Positions 29,016 through 37,440 of a DNA stretch of 64,000 bases are shown here, piece after piece (the stretch's first letter is position 1; each line of letters begins with the position of its first letter). Both the position numbers and the translations under genes were made by a program. The notes beneath the pieces are model-generated. The model was given only the letters and a program-made list of their open reading frames with translations, was not told where the DNA came from and searched no databases. The DNA comes from Chloroflexota bacterium (lineage in GTDB: Bacteria > Chloroflexota > Anaerolineae > Caldilineales > Caldilineaceae), in NCBI GenBank assembly GCA_018969295.1, contig JAGWYN010000002.1:210555-274554 (forward strand), written 5' to 3'.

Positions 29016-29306
29016 CCATCGGTCGGAAATTAAGCATTTCACGGAATTGTCAAGTCAGGGATCGCCGCATGCACAGAACTAGTTTTGTGTGTGTAACATA
29101 CGCTTTTCACGCCAAAACAGCAGCGAATCGACAAGTTCGCTAGTTTCCAAGTACAAAATTTGTGCTTGTTATGCTGTTGCGTCTCTACTATGCAAGTAAT
29201 GGCTTAAAATTTTAAGGTTTTGAAGCTGATTGGACCCAAAATTTTAAGGTTTTGGATGCAAAATCGGCTTGACAAATTCTGAAAGTGCTTAATTTCCGAC
29301 CAATGG
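29016..29306. mobile_element. 291-bp MITE-like element with terminal inverted repeats
   Basis: The left end (29016-29051) and right end (29271-29306) are imperfect inverted repeats of about 36 bp. The outer 20 bp read CCATCGGTCGGAAATTAAGC on the left and, as reverse complement, CCATTGGTCGGAAATTAAGC on the right, with one difference. The inner part continues as similar TTTCA...GAATT(T)GTC with small indels. The interior is AT-rich, unlike the surroundings, and codes for nothing recognisable. It also has a 17-bp direct repeat. No clear target-site duplication was seen. The right end coincides with the point where a vapB-like reading frame loses its N-terminus. It looks like a non-autonomous transposable element or IS-derived remnant. 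Confidence 0.6.
29206..29254 (+). repeat. 17-bp direct repeat inside the TIR element
   Basis: AAAATTTTAAGGTTTTG occurs at 29206-29222 and again at 29238-29254, a 32-bp spacing. It lies in the AT-rich interior of the inverted-repeat-flanked element. Confidence 0.85.
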
Positions 29307-29490
29307 ACTTAAGCCAGACCAGCAAAATGCAGCGTTGGAATTTGTGGAGTTTTTGCATCGCAAGGCGGTCGGCAAACAACGGCGCCGCAGTCTGCTGGGC
29401 CTGTGCGCTGACCCCAATGTGCACGTGAGTGCACAGGATCTTGCTGACGCCCGGCGCGAGCTATGGGGCGACTTTCCGCGCGACATCTGA
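29302..29490 (+). pseudogene. vapB-like antitoxin remnant lacking its N-terminus
   Basis: An open frame without a start codon, entered at the right end of the TIR element and ending at TGA 29488-29490. It translates to a short basic/helical stretch (EFVEFLHRKAVGKQRRRSLL) ending AQDLADARRELWGDFPRD, the style of a VapB/Phd-type antitoxin C-terminus. A stop codon lies just upstream in frame inside the element, and no usable start is present. The PIN-domain start codon follows 2 bp after the stop, the usual vapBC spacing. Confidence 0.55.
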
Positions 29491-29492
29491 CC

Positions 29493-29605
29493 ATGACCAC
29501 CTACGTTGCTGATACCCATGCCGTCGTTTGGTATCTGCTGGATGCGCCTGAGCTTTCATCATCGGCAAAGGCCGCATTCGAGGCAGCTGCCGAGGCAGGC
29601 GACCC
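29493..29605 (+). pseudogene. truncated vapC-like PIN-domain toxin
   Basis: ATG 29493 begins MTTYVADTHAVVWYLLDAPE, an unmistakable PIN-domain N-terminus with the first catalytic Asp (YVADTHA). PIN-like sequence continues to about AAFEAAAEAGD (near 29605) and then changes to low-complexity unrelated sequence. The rest of the PIN domain, with its remaining acidic residues, is missing. The gene is therefore broken by a fusion or deletion and cannot make an active ribonuclease. Confidence 0.7.
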
Positions 29606-29612
29606 CGTAAGG

Positions 29613-29955
29613 CCAGACGGCGATTCAGGAAGCAAACGGGGAAGCGGCCCAGGAGCAGTTGAAACCACTTCGTCTCCGTGCTGTTATCGCCATACGGCGG
29701 CAGGGGATGGTGCAGGAACTTGTAGTCATGCTTGCGCACCAGTTCGGTGTCCGCCGGCGGCTGGGGCGCCGGCGGCTGGGGCGGCTTGTGCGCGGCGATG
29801 ATAGCCTTGGCCTGCGCGACCGCAATCTTGCCGTTGGCACCGGCGTCAATCACGGCCTGCCGGGCTGGTTCTGGTGTGCTGTCGGCAGCGATCAGGTAGA
29901 TGACGGAGGTGCCCAAATGTGACAAATTGTTGCTTTTGCCCCCGAACTCCCGGGG
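29613..29955 (-). pseudogene. fragment of a phage/plasmid-type protein (DUF3102/ParB-like segment)
   Basis: Antisense to the PIN remnant, an open frame reads HLGTSVIYLIAADSTPEPAR, then a helical AKAIIAAHK segment and a Pro-rich linker. The pattern 'YLIAADSTPEPAR...AKAII' resembles the region after the HTH in ParB-like or DUF3102 proteins of mobile elements. The frame is closed by a TGA at the N-terminal side (29956-29958), with no start codon, and its other end runs into the PIN remnant. It is interpreted as a fragment left by recombination. The identification is by eye. Confidence 0.4.
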
Positions 29956-30048
29956 TCAGACTGGCGGAGAGCGATACCCAGAGGGCACCCGGCGCCGACC
30001 CAAGGATCGCCGTTGTGCCAAGGTCTGTTGAAAGACCTCTTCACGCCA

Positions 30049-31401
30049 TCAGCTTTTTTTGCGTCGGGCCGAGCGACCTGGCAGCGCTTCGCTGCCGAGG
30101 TAGATGCCCGCTGCGGGCAGCAGGCGGCGGTGGACCCACAAGGTGAGCAGGGTACCTGCAATGGCCAGCGCAAAAATCCACAGCGTCGCGGCCAGGCTGT
30201 TCATCCATGTCGGGTCGACCAGCATCACTGTCGCCAAGATCAGCATCCACATCCCCCCTGCGAGTTTGAGAATACGCCCCTGTGTTTCTGACAGCCTGCT
30301 GGCCCGGAGCCCGGCCAGGGTTCCCACAAAAATGGCCAGCTCGTCGAGCTGGTAGATCACCATATAGAGCGCCAGGAGCGGCCAGAAGGTTGCCGGGGTC
30401 ACCCCCTGTGTGGCGAGGAGGTTGGTCCACAACAGGGGGAACCCCGCCGTACATGAAAATTCGACCAGCGACGCGCCGGCTGCCAGCACGAGGGTCGCCC
30501 CGACCAAGGCCGGAAGCGATTGACCGGCCGCCAGCACCCGCCGCAGGTTGCGATACAACCCTGGTTTTTGGCGGCTAGGTATCGTCAGCGAAACTCCCTG
30601 GCCGTACAGAAAGTACTCTTTGAGATTGACCACAGCCAGCAGGAGTGCGACCGACGCCACCAGCCCCTGGATCCAGGGGATCCACTCCAAGAGCGCGAAC
30701 AGGTTGAAAAGACCAACGATGAACAGCATGTAGACCAGCGAGGTTGTCGACAAAAAGACCAGGCCGATCCCCAACACCGTGCGTCGGGAGCCGGTGTGGA
30801 GGGTCAACGCCAGCAGCATCGACAGCACCCAGAGCGAGCAGGGGTTGATCCCGTCTACAAATGCGATCAGCGCCGTGCTCAGGAGGAGGGACTGTGCCCC
30901 CAGGTCGACGCTGCCCAGCCAGGGCACTGTCAGCCTGCCCGCTGCCGGGGGGCTGCTCGCGCTCGGGGCAGGGCGCGCCGGAGAAAATTCTGCCGACGCC
31001 CCCCTCCCGCTGTCGGCATCCGGGCAGGCCTCACGCACACACTCCTGCACTGCGCGCTCGATCTCGGGAGCCGAGATCGCTTCTGCATAGCCAATCCAGT
31101 GGCGGTTGCCGACAAAAAAGGCAGGGACTGCGGTCGGCTCAACGCCATGATGGGCAGCGATTCGGGCAAAAAGGGCCCGGTTTGCTTCGTGGTTCCAAAT
31201 TTCATACGCCCGCACCGTCAGGCTCGGGTACCGCTGCTCCAGTTCGACCAGGAATGGTTTGGCCGCAGCACAATGTGGGCATCCTTCTCCCCAAAAAAAA
31301 TAAAGGACGACCGGCTCCATCTCCTGCCAGGCTGGGCTCGCCTGCACGGCACTGCTCCAGAAGAGGGTAGCCAACAGGACAGACAAAAGACGACGTTTCA
31401 T
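30049..31401 (-). CDS. thioredoxin-DsbD/CcdA-like membrane fusion protein
   Basis: A 450-aa protein. A signal peptide (residues 1-21, ending VQA) is followed by a thioredoxin-like domain with the redox motif CPHC (41-44) and a linker. Six to eight membrane helices of the DsbD/CcdA type follow, in which GINPCSLWVL and EFSCTAGFP carry the paired membrane cysteines. The layout fits passing electrons across the membrane to an outward-facing thioredoxin domain for disulfide reduction or cytochrome maturation. GGGAGG lies 8 nt before ATG 31401. It is divergent from the Fe-S oxidoreductase gene, with a possible operator between them. Confidence 0.85.
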   Translation of the reverse strand: MKRRLLSVLLATLFWSSAVQASPAWQEMEPVVLYFFWGEGCPHCAAAKPFLVELEQRYPSLTVRAYEIWNHEANRALFARIAAHHGVEPTAVPAFFVGNRHWIGYAEAISAPEIERAVQECVREACPDADSGRGASAEFSPARPAPSASSPPAAGRLTVPWLGSVDLGAQSLLLSTALIAFVDGINPCSLWVLSMLLALTLHTGSRRTVLGIGLVFLSTTSLVYMLFIVGLFNLFALLEWIPWIQGLVASVALLLAVVNLKEYFLYGQGVSLTIPSRQKPGLYRNLRRVLAAGQSLPALVGATLVLAAGASLVEFSCTAGFPLLWTNLLATQGVTPATFWPLLALYMVIYQLDELAIFVGTLAGLRASRLSETQGRILKLAGGMWMLILATVMLVDPTWMNSLAATLWIFALAIAGTLLTLWVHRRLLPAAGIYLGSEALPGRSARRKKS

Positions 31402-31457
31402 CTTTTTGACCTCCCCTCTCAGTCTCGCATCTTTTTGCCCGGCGGACAAGGGGCATT

Positions 31458-31484
31458 TGTCCTGTCCATTGTCCTGAACAGGAC
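31458..31484. promoter_or_regulatory. repeat/palindrome in the divergent promoter region
   Basis: TTGTCCTG occurs twice 12 bp apart, and the second copy is part of the perfect palindrome GTCCTGAACAGGAC (31471-31484). It lies between the divergent redox genes and is a plausible operator for a dimeric regulator. No regulator gene is adjacent. Confidence 0.4.
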
Positions 31485-31624
31485 CCAACTTTTGTGGATG
31501 GGCCCAATTCCCGTATGATCAAGGAGTGGCTTCGGGGCGTTCGTGCAGGGTCAGACCTGGCCTGTCTGCTGCGGGCGTCGATGCGTGGGCCAGTGTCTTT
31601 GCTGCCCGGTAGAAAGGTTTGGTT

Positions 31625-33664
31625 ATGCTGACCCTTGCTGAAAAAATTTTGTTTTTGGGGGCGGTAGGGGTGTCGCTCTTCTATGGCTGGCGGGGTTTCT
31701 CCAAGGTGTACAGGGTCATCCTGCGTGGGAGCGGTGCCAGGCCGGCTGTTGGCGAGCTGCTGGCGAGGCTGGGGCAGGCTGGCACAACCTGGCTGAGCAC
31801 GCGGCCGATCTGGAAGGCGCGGCCGTGGAGCAGCTTTTTTCATGTGCTGGTCTCGGTCGGCTTTGTTTTTTATTTTCTGGTCAACGTTGTTGACCTGGTC
31901 GAGGGCTTTTTCCCGGTCATTTTGTTCGAAGGGAGCTGGGCGGGCAACCTCTACCGTCTGCTGGCCGATCTGGCGACGGCCAGCGTGTTGGTCGGTGTGC
32001 TCTATTTCAGCGCACGCCGTTTTCTCTTCGACGACCGAGCGCTCCAGTACAACGCTGCTGTCAAGCTGGTCGATCCGGTGCAGGCCGGTGCCATTCGGCG
32101 GGATTCGGGGATTGTTCTTCTCTTTGTGTGGGGCCATGTCGGTTTTCGGCTGGTCGGCAACAGCTTCAAGGTGGCTCTGTACGGCGCGGATCCCTGGCAG
32201 CCTTTCAGCACGTTGCTGGCACAGGCCTGGCTGGGCTGGGACAAGACGGCGCTCACCGTCGGCGAGCACCTCGGCTGGTGGCTGGCGTTCGGTCTGATCC
32301 TGGTTTTTGTCCCCTATTTTCCATACACAAAACATCTGCACCTGATCTTTGCGGGTATCAATTTTCTTACCAAGCCCCAGCGAACGTCCCCGGGGGCGCT
32401 GGACCCGATCGATTTCGAGGATGAAAGCCAGGAAACCTTTGGCGTCCGCAAGATTGAGGACCTGCCCTGGACCCAGTTGGTCGACGCCTATGCCTGCATC
32501 ATGTGCAACCGCTGCCAGGAGGTCTGTCCAGCCTATACGACCGGCAAAGAGCTTTCGCCGGCAGCGCTGGAAGTCAACAAACGATATTTTCTCAACACCC
32601 ATCTGACAGAATTGGCAGCTGGCGAGCCTTCTGCGTTCAACCTGCTCGATTTTGCCATCAGCGAAGCGGCGGTGTGGGCCTGCACGGCCTGTGGCGCCTG
32701 CGTCGAAATCTGTCCTGTCGGCAACGAACCGATGTTCGATATTTTGTATCTGCGCCGCCACGAGATGTTGATGGAGAACCGGTTTCCTGCTGCGCTCAAG
32801 ACGGCCTACCGGGGCATGGAGCGTAGCGGCAATCCGTGGAACCTCAGCGAGCGCGACCGCCTGAGCTGGGCCAAAGGGCTGGCCGTGCCCACCGTCGACG
32901 AAAATCCCGAGTTTGACCTGCTCTGGTGGGTTGGCTGTGCGCCTGCCTATGACCCGCGCGCCCAGGAGAGCGCGCGGGCGTTGGCGCAGGTGCTGGCTGC
33001 GGCGGGGGTCAACTTTGCCGTTTTGGGCGAACGAGAGCGCTGCACCGGCGACGCAGCACGGCGGTCTGGCAACGAGGCGCTTTTTTATGAACTGGCCCAG
33101 AGCAACATTGCCACCCTGGACGAAGCGCTGGGCGGACGCCCGCGGCGGATCGTGACGACCTGCCCTCACTGTCTGCACACCCTGGCCAAGGAATATCCGC
33201 AGTATGGGGGCCGCTACAACGTGCTCCACCACACTCAGCTGCTTTCCGAGCTGACGGCAGCCAAGAAAATCAGTGTGGCCCGCACCCAAGAGGGCGAGCG
33301 GATCACCTTCCACGACCCTTGTTATCTGGGCCGACAGAATGGGATTGTCGACGAGCCGCGCACCCTGCTCCAACAAAGTCACGCCCTGCTGGTTGAGATG
33401 CCGCGCCACGGCAGCCAATCTTTCTGCTGTGGCGCCGGTGGGGCTCAGATCTGGAAGGAGGAGGAAGCGGGCAGCGCTGCTGTCAATCAGACACGCTACG
33501 CCGAAGCGGCGGCCACTGGGGCACAGACGATTGCGGTTGGCTGTCCGTTCTGTTTGACCATGCTGTCAGATGCAGCCCGGCAGGCTGGCCAGGGAATTCA
33601 GGTCAAGGAGATCACGGAGCTCCTACAGGGGGGGGCTGGCGGATCCACTCCTCGAAGAGAGTGA
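31625..33664 (+). CDS. membrane Fe-S oxidoreductase, FadF/HdrD-like (ETF:quinone type)
   Basis: A 679-aa protein. About six N-terminal membrane helices (NarI-like, residues 1-250) precede two [4Fe-4S] motifs: C291-x2-C294-x2-C297-x3-C301 and C353-x2-C356-x2-C359-x3-C363. Cysteine-rich HdrD/GlpC-type CCG modules follow (TTCPHCLHTL, HDPCYLGR, FCCGAGGAQIW, GCPFCLTML). This architecture is known from FadF-like proteins that transfer electrons from ETF to menaquinone during fatty-acid oxidation; that role is inferred. The ATG at 31625 has AGAAAGG 7 nt upstream. Its 3' end overlaps the convergent peptidase gene by 53 bp. No etfAB is in this window. Confidence 0.88.
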   Translation: MLTLAEKILFLGAVGVSLFYGWRGFSKVYRVILRGSGARPAVGELLARLGQAGTTWLSTRPIWKARPWSSFFHVLVSVGFVFYFLVNVVDLVEGFFPVILFEGSWAGNLYRLLADLATASVLVGVLYFSARRFLFDDRALQYNAAVKLVDPVQAGAIRRDSGIVLLFVWGHVGFRLVGNSFKVALYGADPWQPFSTLLAQAWLGWDKTALTVGEHLGWWLAFGLILVFVPYFPYTKHLHLIFAGINFLTKPQRTSPGALDPIDFEDESQETFGVRKIEDLPWTQLVDAYACIMCNRCQEVCPAYTTGKELSPAALEVNKRYFLNTHLTELAAGEPSAFNLLDFAISEAAVWACTACGACVEICPVGNEPMFDILYLRRHEMLMENRFPAALKTAYRGMERSGNPWNLSERDRLSWAKGLAVPTVDENPEFDLLWWVGCAPAYDPRAQESARALAQVLAAAGVNFAVLGERERCTGDAARRSGNEALFYELAQSNIATLDEALGGRPRRIVTTCPHCLHTLAKEYPQYGGRYNVLHHTQLLSELTAAKKISVARTQEGERITFHDPCYLGRQNGIVDEPRTLLQQSHALLVEMPRHGSQSFCCGAGGAQIWKEEEAGSAAVNQTRYAEAAATGAQTIAVGCPFCLTMLSDAARQAGQGIQVKEITELLQGGAGGSTPRRE

Positions 33665-35150
33665 ACAGGGCCGGGTCGGAGAGGGTGTTCAGTTCGTTCA
33701 GCCATTGTTCGGTATCGACGATCTGCCAACGGTAGCGTTCGACATAGCTGCGGAGAAAGCGGTCGAACTGGCGTTCTCCGACCCTTTCGCGCACGATCTC
33801 CCAGAAGATGGCTCCCTTGGCGTAGACGATCGTCTCATACTGGCTGCCGTTGAGAAAGGCTTGGACAGGCTGGTCGACTGCTGCGTCCTGGGAGCGGCTG
33901 CGCAGCCCCTCTACCGGAGCCCGCCACCGTTGTCTGGCCAGCTGCTCGGCCTGGTCGTTGCCGCGCAAATCCTGGATGTAGAGCCGCATCGAGAACTCCG
34001 CCAGCGCCTCATCCAGCCAGGGGTCGTTGACGGGGTCGTTGTGGACGATCTGGTACCACCACTGATGTGCGGTCTCGTGTGCGGCCAAGAGTTCCAGCCG
34101 GTCACGAAACCGTCCATAGGTTTCGACCCCCAGCAGAATCACCTGGGGGTACTCCATTCCACGGTAGTTGATCGGAGCCGGTGCCACGCGCAGATCGACA
34201 AAGGGGTAGCCGCCGAACCGGTCGCTGTAGATGCGCAGCGCCTGTGCGGTGTAGCGCAGCGCTGCCCGGCCGGCCGCTTCTTCTCCGGGGAGGTAGTAAC
34301 TGGTCACCCGCGTTCCATAGGCTTCGGTAGTCACCTGGTTGAACAGCGGGCTGGCATGAATCAGAAACTCGCGCGAGGGGCCGGTGACATAGACCCGCCG
34401 GGCCTGGTCGCCGATCGGTTCGCTGGCCACTTCGGTTCCGCTGGTCACGGCCACCCAGCTGGCCGGCAAAGTCAGGGTGACGGAGAAGAGAGAGATCGGA
34501 TGGAAGGCGGAGTCTCCCCGCTCGCTGCCGATGTCGAGCCACCACTGGCCGGTTCCCAGTGTTGGGCCGTCGGTATAGACGGCCAGGGCAGGATAAAAGA
34601 GCGGCAGGCTGACCATCTGTTGGCTGTGTCCGAAGAGTGCATAGACAGCGGTCTGGTCGTTCCAGCGGGGAAACTCCAGCCGCCAGGTCAAGGTGACCGA
34701 CACCTCCCGTCCCGACAACAGCGGCACATCCAGATCCAGACGCACGGCTGTGTTTTCGCTGATATAGACAAAGGGAGTTGGCCTGTCCTCCACCAGCGCG
34801 CTTTGCACCACCAGATTGCCGCCGTAGTGGCGCAGCATCGGGTAGAGCCGAAAGATCAGGTAGGTCCATGGGTCGTTGCTGTTGTTGGGGACGGTGATCC
34901 TGGCGCTGCCGAAGAGCTGATTTTTTGTGGGGTCGAGGGTCGCGCTGATGGCGTAGCGGGGGACCAGGCCCAGCAGGTCCAGATCTTGCTGAAAGGCTGC
35001 TTTCAGCGCAGGTCGGTAGGCGGCGTAGGGGTCGGCTGGAGGCGCTGCGTTTGTGCAGCTGCCCAGGGCCAGGGTCAGCAGCAGCCAGAGGCCGCTGCCC
35101 AGGCTGGAGGCCAGCCAGACAAACTGATGGGACCTGCGGCAAGGTTTCAT
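33612..35150 (-). CDS. M1-family zinc metallopeptidase lipoprotein
   Basis: A 512-aa aminopeptidase-like protein anchored by a lipobox (LALGSC, C32). The zinc site is HETAH (358-362) with E381 as third ligand, the exact HExxH-x18-E spacing of M1. The substrate-recognition loop reads GMEYP (331-335) instead of the usual GAMEN. The N-terminal domain is beta-rich, as in M1 enzymes, but the large C-terminal helical domain is missing, so this is a short form. Lipoprotein targeting places it outside the membrane, where it could process extracellular peptides. Confidence 0.9.
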   Translation of the reverse strand: MKPCRRSHQFVWLASSLGSGLWLLLTLALGSCTNAAPPADPYAAYRPALKAAFQQDLDLLGLVPRYAISATLDPTKNQLFGSARITVPNNSNDPWTYLIFRLYPMLRHYGGNLVVQSALVEDRPTPFVYISENTAVRLDLDVPLLSGREVSVTLTWRLEFPRWNDQTAVYALFGHSQQMVSLPLFYPALAVYTDGPTLGTGQWWLDIGSERGDSAFHPISLFSVTLTLPASWVAVTSGTEVASEPIGDQARRVYVTGPSREFLIHASPLFNQVTTEAYGTRVTSYYLPGEEAAGRAALRYTAQALRIYSDRFGGYPFVDLRVAPAPINYRGMEYPQVILLGVETYGRFRDRLELLAAHETAHQWWYQIVHNDPVNDPWLDEALAEFSMRLYIQDLRGNDQAEQLARQRWRAPVEGLRSRSQDAAVDQPVQAFLNGSQYETIVYAKGAIFWEIVRERVGERQFDRFLRSYVERYRWQIVDTEQWLNELNTLSDPALFTLFEEWIRQPPPVGAP

Positions 35151-35184
35151 TTTCTGCAACCGTGATGCCCTCTCTCTGTAAGAA

Positions 35185-35215
35185 TAGACACTTCCTCTGG
35201 CGAACTGTCTATGAT
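35185..35215 (+). promoter_or_regulatory. candidate promoter of the phosphatase/DUF3090/SCO1664 genes
   Basis: TAGACA (35185-35190) and TATGAT (35210-35215) each match the consensus at five of six positions, but the spacer is 19 bp, longer than the optimum. It lies about 95 bp upstream of the histidine phosphatase start. Confidence 0.35.
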
Positions 35216-35309
35216 ATGCTGTCATGGGAGTAGGCCCGCACCCCTACTCTTGTAACATTTTTTGGGGCACCTTGCAAGTAGGCTGGACCCATAAAACTCA
35301 GGCAGGGAC

Positions 35310-35999
35310 ATGGCAGCAACCACTTTTGTACTTTTGATCCGGCACGGCGAAAACGAGTTTGTTGCCACCCACAGACTGGCAGGTCGTCTTCCTGGCGTCC
35401 AGCTCAACGAAAGAGGGGTTGCCCAGGCTGCGCAGCTGGTGGAGTTTTTGCAGGAGCAGCCGCTGGCTGCGCTCTACAGCAGCCCGCTGCTTCGCTGTCT
35501 GGAGACTGCCCGCCCGCTGGCTGCTGCCCGTGCGCTGCCGGTGGGCGAAGACCCAGCCTTTTTGGAGGTGGACTATGGAGAATGGCAGGGGGCCGATCTG
35601 CGTGAGCTCTCCAAGCTGCCGGAATGGCACAAAGTCCAACATGCCCCCAGCACCTTCCGTTTTCCCCAGGGGGAAACTTTGCGTGAGGTGCAGCACCGTG
35701 CTGTCACTGGTTTGGACAGTCTGCGTGTTCAGCACCCCAACGCCGTGATTGCACTCTTCGCGCACGGCGATGTGATTCGTACGATGCTTGCCCACTATTT
35801 GGGGGTTCCGCTCGACCTTTTTCAGCGGATTGTCATCCAGACAGCTTCGGTCAGTGTTTTGTCCTTTGTCGACGACCACCCGGCCGTTTTGGGGATGAAC
35901 TGTCTGGCGCGGTTGCCTCGGATCGAGCTCAAGCCCTCCCCGGAAAAGGGCGAGGAGGGCGGTGTTCCTGCCACCGGCTCTGCAGGAACGAACCGATGA
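35310..35999 (+). CDS. histidine phosphatase family protein
   Basis: A 229-aa phosphoglycerate-mutase-like phosphatase. The catalytic RHG is in LLIRHGEN (R11-H12-G13), with YSSPLLRCLETA as second phosphate pocket and the second His in IALFAHGDVIR. It is followed by DUF3090 and SCO1664-family genes. This three-gene arrangement is conserved in Actinobacteria and other phyla. The physiological substrate is unknown; phosphoglycerate mutase activity itself is unlikely given the context. Confidence 0.9.
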   Translation: MAATTFVLLIRHGENEFVATHRLAGRLPGVQLNERGVAQAAQLVEFLQEQPLAALYSSPLLRCLETARPLAAARALPVGEDPAFLEVDYGEWQGADLRELSKLPEWHKVQHAPSTFRFPQGETLREVQHRAVTGLDSLRVQHPNAVIALFAHGDVIRTMLAHYLGVPLDLFQRIVIQTASVSVLSFVDDHPAVLGMNCLARLPRIELKPSPEKGEEGGVPATGSAGTNR

Positions 36000-36107
36000 A
36001 CAGTCGGTGGAGAGAAGGGGTGCGCGCCAGAGCGTGGCCCTATCGCGACCTGTGGCCTGTCTGCTGCGGGTCTTTCCGGCGCTCAAAAGCCGCAACAGAG
36101 CGACACC

Positions 36108-36656
36108 ATGCAGTATCAACATGATTTGAACCCAGTCGACAGCATCGTCGCCGACGCAGTCGGTGAGCCTGGCAAGCGCACATTTTTTCTGCAGGCGCGC
36201 CAGGGGCGCCAGTTGGTCAGTGTGACGTTAGAAAAGCAGGAGGTCAACAACCTGGCGCTCAGCATTCTCCAGCTGCTGGAAGAGCTGGAGGAGCGTTACC
36301 CAGATCTGCCGCCAGCGCAGCAAAGTGGCCGTGCAGCGCAGGCTGTGGTTCCGTTCGAGCCACTCTTTCGTTCTTCTCAGTTGATTCTTGGCTACGACGA
36401 AGCGAACGACCGGATCTGGGTCATCGCCAAGGCGTTGGTGGCAGACGGGTCTGGCACCTGGCTCAGCCCTGAAGACGAGCGGGTTCCAGCCGTCCGTTTT
36501 TTTGCCACGCGAGCACAGATGCGTTCGCTGAGCGACTATGCACTGCAGGTTGTCGCCAGCGGGCGTCCGATCTGCCCGCTTTGTGGGCGTCCGATCGACC
36601 ACGGCGGCCATTTTTGTCCGCGTACTGACGGCCATGCCATGCCGATTGTGCTGTGA
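36108..36656 (+). CDS. DUF3090-family protein
   Basis: A 182-aa protein with the family start YQHDLNPVDSIVADAVGEPG followed by KRTFFLQARQG and a central Leu/Glu helix. A C-terminal zinc-ribbon-like CPLCGRPIDHGGHFCPR presents three Cys and His as ligands. It lies between the phosphatase and SCO1664-family genes. The biochemical function of DUF3090 is not established. Co-occurrence implies a shared pathway, possibly phosphate or nucleotide metabolism. Confidence 0.9.
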   Translation: MQYQHDLNPVDSIVADAVGEPGKRTFFLQARQGRQLVSVTLEKQEVNNLALSILQLLEELEERYPDLPPAQQSGRAAQAVVPFEPLFRSSQLILGYDEANDRIWVIAKALVADGSGTWLSPEDERVPAVRFFATRAQMRSLSDYALQVVASGRPICPLCGRPIDHGGHFCPRTDGHAMPIVL

Positions 36657-36668
36657 TGTGGGCGATGT

Positions 36669-37400
36669 ATGTCGGTTGAAGTGACTGAAGAGCAGGTGTT
36701 GGCCACCTTGCAGCAGGGGGACATGGCCGAAAAAGGGTTGCTTCCCTACAGCTCCAACCACAGCTTTTTGGTTGTCGTCGAGCATGAGGAGTTGGTGTTG
36801 CCGGCGGTCTACAAGCCAAGGCGTGGAGAGACGCCGTTGTGGGACTTTGCCAGGGGCACGCTCTGTCGCCGCGAGAGGGCCGCCTATGTGGTCAGCCGGG
36901 CTCTGGGCTGGCGGCTGGTTCCCCCTACGGTCTTGCGCAGCGGCACACGGGGGCTGGGCAGCGTACAGTTTTTTGTCGACCACGACAGCGACAGCCACTA
37001 TTTTTCGGCAGCAGAAGACGCCCGTTTTACCGATTCTTTTCGCCAGCTGGCCCTTTTTGACTTTGTGATCAACAACGCCGACCGCAAGAGTGGGCACTGT
37101 CTGGTGGGCAACGACGGCCGTGTGTGGGCCATCGACCACGGCATTTGCTTTCATGCGGATTATAAGCTGCGTACGGTGCTCTGGGAGTTCAGCGACACCC
37201 CGATCGAAGCCACCTATCAGGTCGATCTGGCCGAGCTGGACGCCGAGCTGCGCGAGGGAGAGCTGGCGGACCAGCTGGCAGAGTTGCTGGCGCAGGAAGA
37301 AGTGAACGCCCTCCAGCAGCGCGTCGCCCAGCTGCTGCAGAGCGGCCGTTATCCAGCCCCTTCCGAATTTTGCCGCAACTACCCTTGGCCGCCCATCTAG
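36669..37400 (+). CDS. SCO1664-family (PI3/4-kinase-like fold) protein
   Basis: A 243-aa protein matching the SCO1664 family: PAVYKPRRGETPLWDFARGT holds the Lys of a kinase-like ATP pocket. FVINNADRKSGHCLV and VWAIDHGICFH look like the catalytic and metal-binding segments (N-x-D-R and D-H-G). The fold is related to phosphoinositide-3/4-kinase and Fam20-like kinases. It starts 12 bp after the DUF3090 stop and is surely co-transcribed. The substrate is unknown; a kinase paired with a phosphatase is notable. Confidence 0.88.
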   Translation: MSVEVTEEQVLATLQQGDMAEKGLLPYSSNHSFLVVVEHEELVLPAVYKPRRGETPLWDFARGTLCRRERAAYVVSRALGWRLVPPTVLRSGTRGLGSVQFFVDHDSDSHYFSAAEDARFTDSFRQLALFDFVINNADRKSGHCLVGNDGRVWAIDHGICFHADYKLRTVLWEFSDTPIEATYQVDLAELDAELREGELADQLAELLAQEEVNALQQRVAQLLQSGRYPAPSEFCRNYPWPPI

Positions 37401-37440
37401 CACAGGCGAGCGTAAGTCAATCGGCAAGTATGGTGCAGCA

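Noticed and set aside
29461..29925. 154-codon minus-strand gene as a complete protein
   Set aside because: Only its N-terminal part resembles a known protein type. It enters the frame without a proper start and its C-terminal half is antisense to the PIN remnant, so it is treated as a fragment.
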